A stretch of 59,400 nucleotides of DNA from Kiritimatiellia bacterium (lineage in GTDB: Bacteria > Verrucomicrobiota > Kiritimatiellia > RFP12 > UBA1067), in NCBI GenBank assembly GCA_017525225.1, contig JAFXTB010000152.1:1-59400 (forward strand), given 5' to 3'. The position numbers and the translations under genes were made by a program. Positions within the stretch are counted from its first letter, which is position 1. Each line of letters opens with the position of its first letter. Positions 26,630 through 35,100 of the stretch are shown piece by piece. Under the pieces are notes generated by a model that saw nothing but the letters and a program-made list of their open reading frames with translations, made no database searches and was not told where the DNA came from.

Positions 26630-26812
26630 CGAAGATGAATGCGCGTTCCAGCCGCAAGGCGTGTCTGGTTCACGATCGCCATGCCGGAATCGTCGTCTCC
26701 GGCACGCATTCGAGCCTCATGCCGCAGCTTTCGGACGGCAGCATGTACATCGCGCCTTGCGTGTCTTCTGAGAATCCGTAGCAGTCTGCAAAGTCACCAG
26801 ATAGACGATTGT
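26626..26812 (-). pseudogene. Remnant 3' end of a third beta-helix paralogue
   Basis: The minus strand matches the last about 60 codons of the gene at 21152-25243. One frame gives GFSEDTQGAMYMLPSESCGM and then RLECVPE against FSEDTQNATFMRSTDSFGM and RLEYVPG. A one-base deletion near 26695 then shifts the frame, and the next frame gives DSGMAIVNQTRLAAGTRIHL and R-stop, against DTGMAIVSEARLAAGTCIHL and R-stop. Similarity ends near 26812. The stop overlaps the regulator's stop in a shared GCTAGC. It has no start codon, so it is a decayed fragment. Confidence 0.8.
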
Positions 26813-26888
26813 CCCAAGGGGACCCATGCTACTCGGTGAATGGGGATTGCCGACGCAAGAATACGTTTCACCTCAGAAAGGAAGGGAA

Positions 26889-26904
26889 ACGCATTTTGGT
26901 GCGT
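26889..26904 (-). terminator. Possible weak hairpin after the dehydrogenase gene
   Basis: A stem ACGCA/TGCGT with a 6-base loop lies 12 bases past the stop of the dehydrogenase, followed on the minus strand by a pyrimidine run (TTCCCTTCCTTTC). The stem is short and the tail is not pure T. Confidence 0.25.
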
Positions 26905-26916
26905 CGGCCCTACACG

Positions 26917-27834
26917 CTACACGGATTCGATCTCGCCAACGATCTGGGCGAGACGCGACACTGAGGCCGCGAAGAAGTTCCTCTCGAAATCGCAGGAAAA
27001 AGCGGCGATGTGCGGCGTCACGATGCATCTGGGATGCTGCAGGAGACGGCTGTGGACGTCTGGCGGCTCTTCGCACATGACATCTATCGCCGCACCGCCG
27101 ATCGCCCCCGCGTCAAGAGCGTCGGCAAGCGCCTCCTCGTCGACCACGGCGCCGCGGGAGGTGTTGACGATTACGGCGCCACGCTTCATGAGCCCGAGCC
27201 GCCGCGCATCGATGAGCCCCTTCGTCTCCGGCGTGAGCGGACAGTGGATCGAGACATAGTCCGACTCCGAAAGGAGGGTGTCCAGATCCGTCGAATCGGG
27301 CACGAACGGGTCGTAGTGGATTGTCCGCATGTCGAACCCGCCCATCATCCTCTCGACATGGCGGGCGATGTGGCCGTAGCCAATGAGCCCGAGCGTCCTG
27401 TGCGAGACGTGCCAGTCCATCCCCTCGACCCTGCCCCACTCATAGCCGGCCTTGGCACACGCGCAGTATCGCGGAATCTGGCGAACGAACGACAGGAGAA
27501 GTGCCACCGCATGCTCCGCCACGCATTCGGCGATCGATTCCGGCGTGTTGTACACCCTGACCCCGTGCGCCTTGGCCCAGGCGCAAGGCAGCGCATCAAG
27601 TCCGGACCCCGAACGGAGGAGCGCCTTGACGTTCGGCATCTTCTCCAGCACCTCCGGCACAAGGCAGAGGTTCGGGCCGAACATCCACAGCACCTCAGCG
27701 TCAGGAAACGTGGCAAGGAGGCTTTCAGGCGTCTCGCAGCGCGCTGCACGGAAGTCCGCGAATCCGCGGATTGCCGCCGCCGTTCCTTCAGGCAGACGAT
27801 CCTCGCCAGCGGAAACCAGCGCAACCTTTACCAT
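26917..27834 (-). CDS. D-isomer-specific 2-hydroxyacid dehydrogenase
   Basis: The protein has 305 residues and no signal peptide, so it is cytoplasmic. The NAD-binding motif is GYGHIAR (152-158), with Asp175 (HYDPF) after the second strand. The catalytic triad of the family is visible: Arg227 in NTSRG, Glu256 before Pro in CEEPP, and His275 in TPHIA. It would reduce a 2-keto acid or oxidise a D-2-hydroxy acid with NAD(H); the exact substrate cannot be read from sequence. AGGAGG lies 5 bases before the ATG. It is the last gene of the unit starting at 30209, 31 bases after the peptidase-like gene. Confidence 0.88.
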   Translation of the reverse strand: MVKVALVSAGEDRLPEGTAAAIRGFADFRAARCETPESLLATFPDAEVLWMFGPNLCLVPEVLEKMPNVKALLRSGSGLDALPCAWAKAHGVRVYNTPESIAECVAEHAVALLLSFVRQIPRYCACAKAGYEWGRVEGMDWHVSHRTLGLIGYGHIARHVERMMGGFDMRTIHYDPFVPDSTDLDTLLSESDYVSIHCPLTPETKGLIDARRLGLMKRGAVIVNTSRGAVVDEEALADALDAGAIGGAAIDVMCEEPPDVHSRLLQHPRCIVTPHIAAFSCDFERNFFAASVSRLAQIVGEIESV

Positions 27835-27865
27835 CGATCCCTCCTGCCGCCACCGTGCTGCGGAG

Positions 27866-29293
27866 CTACTTGAGCGGTTTCATCGCCATGAGGAAGCGCG
27901 ATATCGTCCAGGCCCAGTCGGCAGGCATGCGCTTGAGCACATGCCCCTTGCCCCATGTATCGGTGTAGAGTATCTCGTGCTTCTTGTCGTTGTAGCCGAT
28001 GATGAGGCGCATGTGACCGCCACGCGTCTGCGGAAGGTCCGTCTCGGGATACGTGCCGAGCATCACGCCCCAGAAAAGCGGCATGCCGGAGTTGACGTAC
28101 TGGTGCACGTCGGCCATGAACTTCTTGTACTTCGACTTCAGCCCGCCGTTCACCTTCATGTCCTTGAGTACCTCGGCGTCCATCGCCTCGTCGGCCGCGC
28201 GAGGGTCGTACATCACCATGTTGCCCTGACGCTTTATGTACACGGACTCGGCGATCTCGGGCTTCTTGAGCTTCTTGGCCGCCTTGTTGTAGCTGGCGAT
28301 CTCCTTCTCGATTCCCTGTATACGCTCGCCGACAGGCTTCTCGAAGTCACCGTAGAGCGTAATCGTAGCCAGCCGGAAGCGCCGACCGATGGCGTCCACG
28401 GCGTCCTTCATGTCCTTGGACGAAGTACCTTCCTCTGCCGATGTACCGGCGGCCTGGCCGATCTCGTGCTCGTCCACCTCCACGCCATAGTACCGCAGCA
28501 CGCGCTCGGCGGCCGCGGCGGCGCAATAGCCCTTCTGGCCCTGGTCGACCATCGGGACGTTGTCCACATACACATCGCCACGCGAATCACGGAATACGTT
28601 GTCGACGATCGACTTGCGCCCCTTTGCCGCAGGCTTCGCCACCTTGCCGCCCCTGGCGTGTCCGCCGGCCAGCCGCGCAGGGCCATCCACGGCCACGCGC
28701 ACGAATCCAGGCTTGAAGGTTCCGGCCTTGCTACCATCCTGGAAATAGTTCCAGGTGAGGGATGTGGACGAAGGCAGTGCGGTCTGCGGCCAGGTCTGCA
28801 CCTTCTGGACCTGTCCCCTTCCCTTCATGCGTACCGGCACTGGCACCGGGTTCTTCGATCCAGCGGGCGTGAGCTTACCGCGCACTTCCGTAAGAATCTT
28901 GAGGAATCCATCGCGGGTTATGGACTTCTCCTTACGCACGAGCCTTCGCATAGTGCCCCCGGAAACCTCCGTACGCTCTATGGACTCCGTGCCGGCCATG
29001 CTGAAAAGCGTCAGCTCCACGCGCTCGATGCCGTCGCCGGACTCGGTGAATTCAATGCGCGTCTCGAATACAGGTATGCCGAAATAGGTCACGCCGCCAT
29101 CAAGACGCGAATCGGCCCCTTCGCGGCTTTCCGACGTGAACTTGAACCCCTGCTCGCGATGGTTGCGGACAAAAAGCACGGGGTCGGACTTCCAGAACAC
29201 CTCGGCGCCAAGCTCCTCGCCGATCTCATAAGCATCCATTCCGGATGCCATCAAGGCGGCCATTGCCATAACAGCCAGGATCTCGGTCTTCAT
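27866..29293 (-). CDS. Secreted C39/papain-like cysteine peptidase
   Basis: The protein has 475 residues from ATG 29293 (AAGGAG 8 bases upstream); a longer in-frame start would overlap the previous gene. It has a signal peptide (residues 1-20). The N-terminal 230 residues are beta-rich and unassigned. The C-terminal part has a C39-like catalytic set: Gln251/Gln253 and Cys257 in VDQGQKGYCAAAAAERVLRY, His427 in GGHMRLIIGY, and Asp445 in YTDTWG. It would cleave a peptide or act as an amidase in the periplasm or outside. The target is unknown; no double-glycine substrate or ABC exporter lies nearby. It is 25 bases after the lipoprotein hydrolase gene. Confidence 0.72.
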   Translation of the reverse strand: MKTEILAVMAMAALMASGMDAYEIGEELGAEVFWKSDPVLFVRNHREQGFKFTSESREGADSRLDGGVTYFGIPVFETRIEFTESGDGIERVELTLFSMAGTESIERTEVSGGTMRRLVRKEKSITRDGFLKILTEVRGKLTPAGSKNPVPVPVRMKGRGQVQKVQTWPQTALPSSTSLTWNYFQDGSKAGTFKPGFVRVAVDGPARLAGGHARGGKVAKPAAKGRKSIVDNVFRDSRGDVYVDNVPMVDQGQKGYCAAAAAERVLRYYGVEVDEHEIGQAAGTSAEEGTSSKDMKDAVDAIGRRFRLATITLYGDFEKPVGERIQGIEKEIASYNKAAKKLKKPEIAESVYIKRQGNMVMYDPRAADEAMDAEVLKDMKVNGGLKSKYKKFMADVHQYVNSGMPLFWGVMLGTYPETDLPQTRGGHMRLIIGYNDKKHEILYTDTWGKGHVLKRMPADWAWTISRFLMAMKPLK

Positions 29294-29318
29294 CGCTTTT
29301 CTCCTTGCCCAATCTAGT

Positions 29319-30209
29319 TCACTTAGCTTTGACAGGCGTATACCCGCGATCGAAGAAGTTGACGAGTCTCTGAACCTCGTTCGGCTCGACGCCATGCGGA
29401 TGGTGGCCGTACTTGCCGCGCCGCTCGATCATCAGGTCGCCGCCGGCCTTCTCGAAGGCGGCCGCGAAGCGCATGCAGTTCTTCTCGGGCGGCACCACTT
29501 CGTCCACTCCACCGTATAGTATCAGCACCGGTATGCCCGCCTTTGCGATGGGTTCGAAACGGTTGACGCTCTGGAATGGATCGTCCGCGCCCACATACGA
29601 ATCCGTGATGAACGGATAGTACTTCGCAAGCTTCTGCCGGCTGTAGTTGCCGGTCGCGTTGAAGCCCTTGAGCGTGGAGAAGTCGAGCAGGGGCGCGTCG
29701 AGATATATCGCGCACACGCAATCGGGATGCGTGGAGGCGTACCTGACGGAATAGTATCCGCCCCAGCTCATGCCTATGAGCCCGCACTTCGGCGCAAAGC
29801 CTAGCCCCTCCACGAGAAACTTCTGAAACGCGCGGCGCTTGGCGATCATCTCGTCGTTCTGGTTGCCGGCGTAGACGGTCTTGGACGCTGGATTGAACGT
29901 CACCCACCTGTAGCCTGCGGAAAGGAGCGCCTTCACGCCTGTGCGGTCCTGGAAGGCGGTAGGCCACTCCATGCACCATACCCAGCGTCCGTCGGACGCC
30001 GGCTTGTCGGGCTCAACGACCCATGCCACACAGCCGTCCATTTCGAACACCGTGCGCGTGAACCCCTGCATCTTGTCCTGCTTCTCCACCTTGTAGCGGG
30101 CTGCTATGCGAGGGCCATCCACACCGATGACGTCGCCGCCAGATGCTCCGCATGAGGCTACCAGGACGGGGATTATGACTAATGCTGCCAGATGAATTTT
30201 GCTTTTCAT
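29319..30209 (-). CDS. Alpha/beta-hydrolase lipoprotein
   Basis: The protein has 296 residues. The N-terminus has a lipoprotein signal with lipobox VASC (Cys20). The hydrolase core has the nucleophile elbow GMSWGG (Ser148), Asp236 in YGGVDEVVPP, and His residues at 269-272 near the C-terminus, in the order of a prolyl-oligopeptidase/dienelactone-type esterase. It would hydrolyse an ester or peptide at the inner face of the outer membrane or in the periplasm. The frame remains open up to 30782, but the ATG at 30209 is right: it begins the signal peptide and lies 6 bases after a -10 box. The extra upstream part is antisense-frame noise over the next gene. Confidence 0.8.
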   Translation of the reverse strand: MKSKIHLAALVIIPVLVASCGASGGDVIGVDGPRIAARYKVEKQDKMQGFTRTVFEMDGCVAWVVEPDKPASDGRWVWCMEWPTAFQDRTGVKALLSAGYRWVTFNPASKTVYAGNQNDEMIAKRRAFQKFLVEGLGFAPKCGLIGMSWGGYYSVRYASTHPDCVCAIYLDAPLLDFSTLKGFNATGNYSRQKLAKYYPFITDSYVGADDPFQSVNRFEPIAKAGIPVLILYGGVDEVVPPEKNCMRFAAAFEKAGGDLMIERRGKYGHHPHGVEPNEVQRLVNFFDRGYTPVKAK

Positions 30210-30215
30210 GCGGCT

Positions 30216-30245
30216 AGTATACCATATTCCCCGTGCAGATTGCAA
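30216..30245 (-). promoter_or_regulatory. Sigma70-like leaderless promoter of the lipoprotein hydrolase
   Basis: The minus strand reads TTGCAA (30240-30245), 18 bases, TATACT (30216-30221), then AGCCGC and ATG 30209. An extended TGG precedes the -10. There is no Shine-Dalgarno. Confidence 0.55.
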
Positions 30246-30262
30246 GATGGTCAAACGACCGA

Positions 30263-32143
30263 CTACCGAAGGGTTGTGATGCGTTCGATACGCACGTTCT
30301 CGGCTCCGGCCGTGTTGAACGAACCGGCTGCGGGCGTGGCGTTCCTGATGCCGCGCAGGTCCACGGTGCAGTCGCGCATCGTGACGTTGCGTCCCGTGGG
30401 GAAGTCGAGCACGGGTCCCGCCGGACGCACGAACGTGCACTTTTCGATCAGCACGTCGCCCCCCACGAATCCCTTGTCGGGCGGCGGGATGTCCCAGCCC
30501 TCCGGCACCACGCAGCGCGTGGATATCTGCCCTTCTTTCGGCACGAGCTGTCCGGAATCCTCGAACGTACAGTTGCGGATAACCACGTTCGTCGTGCCCA
30601 TACCCTCGCACCAGAGATGCGCCCGCCAGTCGGCAATGAGCCTGATCGGCATGCCGGGCGTGCGGCGGAACGTACAGTCCTCGATGGTGAGATTGGATGG
30701 GGAGAAAAGGTTGCGCCAACCGCTGTCCTCGCACGTACACCCCTTGAAGAGCACCCAGTCGGTCCCGTACGTACGGTCCCACACGAGGAAGCAGGGTCCC
30801 TTCTGATCGGGAATGTCACGGTCGAGCTCCAGCAGCTCCCCCTTCACCCGCACGAGCTTCGCCGTGCAGCCCGCCGGCGAGAAATCGGGGTGACGCAACT
30901 CGATCGGCGCGCCCGGCACGGCGCGGAAGTAGGCAACCCCGCGGCGGTTGATCACGTAGAGCCGGCGCGGCGCCACCTTGACCGCGATCGTGAAGCGGTC
31001 GTGGAAGTTGTTGGCGTCGTCGTTGTTGCGCGTCCAGTAGCAGTCTATGTACTTGCAGTGCCCCTTCGAGCGCGCCACGTGCTGGCCGTCGGAGGTGGAG
31101 GAGACGGGACGCTCGAAGAATCGCTTCCCGGGATAGGCGGCGGCGAATTCCCGCGCCGTGGGCGGAGCCACCCGAAAACGCTCCACCTGCCAATACTCCT
31201 GTACTCCGTCCGTCACCATCCCCATGCCGAAACACGCCCACACGCGCACGTCGCGGACGGTGAGGTGGCGGTTAGAGTCGAGGTTGATACCGTTCTTGCC
31301 GTAGTAGCAGTGCTGGAGACGGTATAGCCCGCCATCCTCGAACCGGCGCACGGCCCGCAGGTTGGCATCGGGATTGGTCACGAAGTGCGTGGCAGGGTTC
31401 TGGTTGCGTCCCGGCATGGCGATGCCCGGCCACACGCGCAGGACGTTCGGCGCGACCCATTCGTTCTTCGCGCCGAAGTGCCCTTCCGTCTGGCCGCAGT
31501 AAAGTCCAGGCCCCTTGCGGAAGCGCGTGCGGCATTCGTCCATCGCCATCAACTTCTGCACGGGCACGGGCTCGGGATACTTCGGGTGGCGCTCGTAGTC
31601 GACGAACGTCAGCTCCATCCAGGCGTTCTCGGGATGCGCCGTGTCGATGTTGCACTTCGTCACACGCACGAAGGAGGCGAGCGGGTCGCCCTCCCAGTCC
31701 CAGTCCATCGTTAGGTCGCGCACTTCCGTGCGGAGGCAGCGCTGGACGAGCAGGTTGCCCTTGTCGAGGATCAGTTCGCTCTGCGGCTGGCAGCGGTACT
31801 CGGGCGCTCTGCGGAACACAAGCACAGCACCCTTGCCGTCGAGAGTGAAGTCGGTGAATCCTCGAACCACGACCCCGGGCTCGTCGAAGCAGCGGTACGT
31901 GCCCGGGGCGAGCTCCAAGCGGCTCGCCTTCACGCGGCAGCATTCGTCGAGCGCGCGATTGATCGCGGCTGCGTTTTTGTCGTTCGCGGACGACAATCCG
32001 AAATCCGCCGCGCGCACGACGGGTCCGCCCGTCGCGCGGGGCGCGTCGATGGTGAAATCACCCGCGCCTGTGGGCTCGGCGGACGAGGCGCCGGCGAGGA
32101 ACAGGCAGACCGCCATGGCGGTGCATAGATGCATGTCGGACAT
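30263..32143 (-). CDS. GH110-like secreted beta-helix hydrolase
   Basis: The protein has 626 residues with GGAGG 7 bases before ATG 32143 and a signal peptide (AVCLFLAGASSAEP). Residues about 35-80 are the beta-helix cap (VRAADFGLSSANDKNAAAIN). Coils follow, with YIDCYWTRNNDDANNFHDRF near residue 370 resembling the DDAxNxH region of GH110 alpha-1,3-galactosidases. Further coils include VLFKGCTCEDSGWRNLF and VVIRNCTFEDSG. Assignment to GH110 proper is by pattern only; a related beta-helix glycosidase or lyase is possible. It is the last gene of the lactonase operon, 41 bases after the four-domain enzyme. Confidence 0.68.
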   Translation of the reverse strand: MSDMHLCTAMAVCLFLAGASSAEPTGAGDFTIDAPRATGGPVVRAADFGLSSANDKNAAAINRALDECCRVKASRLELAPGTYRCFDEPGVVVRGFTDFTLDGKGAVLVFRRAPEYRCQPQSELILDKGNLLVQRCLRTEVRDLTMDWDWEGDPLASFVRVTKCNIDTAHPENAWMELTFVDYERHPKYPEPVPVQKLMAMDECRTRFRKGPGLYCGQTEGHFGAKNEWVAPNVLRVWPGIAMPGRNQNPATHFVTNPDANLRAVRRFEDGGLYRLQHCYYGKNGINLDSNRHLTVRDVRVWACFGMGMVTDGVQEYWQVERFRVAPPTAREFAAAYPGKRFFERPVSSTSDGQHVARSKGHCKYIDCYWTRNNDDANNFHDRFTIAVKVAPRRLYVINRRGVAYFRAVPGAPIELRHPDFSPAGCTAKLVRVKGELLELDRDIPDQKGPCFLVWDRTYGTDWVLFKGCTCEDSGWRNLFSPSNLTIEDCTFRRTPGMPIRLIADWRAHLWCEGMGTTNVVIRNCTFEDSGQLVPKEGQISTRCVVPEGWDIPPPDKGFVGGDVLIEKCTFVRPAGPVLDFPTGRNVTMRDCTVDLRGIRNATPAAGSFNTAGAENVRIERITTLR

Positions 32144-32184
32144 GTAGTTTCCTCCGAACAGGAACAAGTCGGGCAATTGCGAAG

Positions 32185-35100
32185 CTAGCGCTGGACGCGG
32201 CGGATCTTCACGGTCGGCGGGACATTGTTGAACACGATGTCCTTGAACACATTGTTCGCCACAGGCTCCACCACGCTGATGACGGTATTAGTTTCGTCGC
32301 CATACACGCGCACGCCGTCGAACGACACGTTTTCGATGCGGCACATCGCCTCCTGAGGGATCGGCACCGGCGAGGACGTGCCGGAGATATAAGCCACCAC
32401 GCCGGACGGTTTAGGCTCGAACACGAACTTCTCGCCGGGGATCCGCTGCAGCCGCCCTCTCCAGCGCGGCGATGGGAAGTCCACCTCTATGTTGCGGTAG
32501 CGGATGTCGCGGAACGTGATGCCGCGCCTGCCGCACGCGACGATGTTGCAGGCGACGTTGTCCACCGCGATGCATGCGATGTCTCGGAACTCCACGTCCT
32601 CAATCGTGCACGGCCGTCCGTCCGCGATGATCTCGAGGTTCTTGCCCCAGTCGCACCATAGCACGCAGTTCTCCACGCGGATCCCGCGCACCGGCCCGAT
32701 CTCGGCAGACCCCATCGTGCCACGCGCCACGATGCAGTCGTCGAACGAGCGGAAGAAGCTGTTGCGCACCGCGACATCCTGCGACGAGCAGATGTCCAGG
32801 CCGTCCGTGGTATAGCGCCACTGGCCGATCACCTTCACGTTGTCGAGCGTGATGCCCCGGCTGTTCCCGCGCACCACTGTGCTCCAGCGGGATGAATCCC
32901 GGAACACCAGCCCTTCCACCGTCACGTTCGTACAGGCGTTGACGGTAAGGCAGCAGTTGGCGCGCGCCTGGAAGTCGGCATTCAGCCCAAGCGACTCGAC
33001 GTAGCGCTGCGGCGCAGATTCGCGGTCTCCGCGGTGGAGCTTCGACACGTCTATTATCCCGCGCCCCGTCACCCGTACGTCCTTGGCTTTGTATGCGTAG
33101 ATTGTACCATAGACTATGGCGCCTTCGTCTATACACACCGTCTGCCCGTTCGTCGGCGCGATGACACCCACGTCATGCTCCCCGGGACCGAAGTAGATCT
33201 CGCCCGGCACATGCCTGTAGACGAATGGCGGGTTGGCGAAGACCGATACCACCGGGCCATCCGCGCCAAGCTCCACGACGAACTGCTCCGGACCGCGCAC
33301 CGGCACCACGAGCCTGCCGCCTTCGGTCCGGACAGCCCTGGCGATCCCGAGCGGACGTATCCGCAGACCTTTCGGCACGCCGCCCGGCAGATCGAAGGCG
33401 ATCTCGCATGGCCCTGGCGTGTCGAAGGAGACGAAGTAGTCGATCTTGGTCTGGTCCAGCGGACGCTGGTAGCCGGGCCATTCCTGATTGAGCGGGAACG
33501 CCGACACACGCGCGGCATGCACCTTGACCTCGCGTCCGCCGACATACGCCTTGAACGGCGCGATGACGTGCGTGACCGTGGCGTCGATCCCGCCGCGCAT
33601 CTGCCTGGCGTACCGTTCGCCGAACTCGCGCAGCGCAGGCGTGCTGAAATGCAGCATGTCGCCGCCGTCCTCAAGCCCGTCGGCCGGCACGTAGAAGCAG
33701 TTCGGCAGTTCCTTCGCGGAGGCCCGCAGCTGGGCGTCGACCTCGCGCCAATGCGCGCCGCCCTTACCGGCGGCGACACGCCGGTCGAGGAACTGGCCCA
33801 GCCCGCCCACGATGACGCGCACATCGCCCTGGCCTAGATCCTCGCGCAACCGGGTGATCATCTGCCGGAAGCGTTCGCCGTATGTCGCGGCAGCCTCCGC
33901 GCTGTTTGCATCAGTCTCGCCCTGGTGCCAGAGGATGCCCGTGAGCCTGCCGGACTTCATCGCCTCCTTCGCGCGCTCCACGGCCTTGACATACAGCGGC
34001 GCGCCAGGCATCCACTGCGAAAGAGGCGTGCCGCCGACTGCGCACGGCACCAGCCCCACGGAATGTATCGGACCCGAGTCCACCATCGTCCTGCCGAAGC
34101 TCATGCCAAGCCCGGCTCCGGCCACGGACTTGTCGGCGTGCAGGGGTTCCGCCGCCATGCGCCACTGCCCCTTCTCGTCGAACATCAGAAGTCGCGGCGT
34201 GGAAGCAAGGATGTTCGAAGGCTTGAGCGCGCCGCGTCCGGCCATGTTGGACTGTCCCATCAGCAGATAGAGGTGCAGCCGCCCCTTGCGCGGCATGGCG
34301 GCCTCCTGGATAACGGGGGTTTCGGGACGGATGTAGCGAGACGTCAACCCCTTGAAGATGAGATCGGCGATACGCCTCATCCCCAGATCGCCAGGATGCC
34401 CCGCGACGCCGGAATGCGCGAACAGCCCGAGCGCCTTGTTCTCCGGGGCGTCTAGCACGGATGCATCGACATACCGGGAACCGGTGCGCGTGGCGGCGTC
34501 AAGCGTGATGGCTGCCTTGAGTGGATTCTTCCAGAACGGTGCACGGAAAAGGATGATCGGCCGGCGGCCATCCTTCTTGAACGCCTGCGCGAGCTCCACG
34601 AGCTTGTCGCGATATATGTCCTGGCTGGCCTTGTCGTCCAGACGACCCACATTCTCGCCGATCGCTATGACGACATAGTCGGGCTTGAACGCGATGTCTT
34701 CTGCAAGCTCGCGTTCCACGTCAAAGTTGCGGTGGTCCTTCTCGAACCAGTACAGGCCACGCATCACATAGTCGGCCCTGGCACCGCGGCTGCGCTCGAG
34801 ATCCTTGATGAGCAGATGGGCGAAATCCTTCTCCCTAGAGCTTGCCGCCATGCCCCAGTCGTTCGTCCATCCGATCGAAGGTGCAGGACGGTGCTTCAGC
34901 ACCGAGTTGCCGTAGATGAGCACGCGGAAGGCACCGCCATCCACGCGCCGCTCGATGGCGGCCTTGGCCATGCGGTTCATCTGCGTGGCGTTCATGCGCT
35001 CGGCATCGGTAGGCGGAGGATCGAGACGGAATATCTTCACATCCCCCTTCTCGAAATTCACCTTGACCTTGGGGCCGAACCCGTACCGCTTGCCGGAGAT

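Noticed and set aside
26826-27259. Two plus-strand frames of 84 and 139 codons beside the dehydrogenase
   Set aside because: They mostly lie antisense to the dehydrogenase and have no ribosome site or recognisable motif.
29319-30782. A longer 487-residue version of the lipoprotein hydrolase
   Set aside because: The upstream part overlaps the GH110-like gene; the lipoprotein signal and promoter fix the start at 30209.
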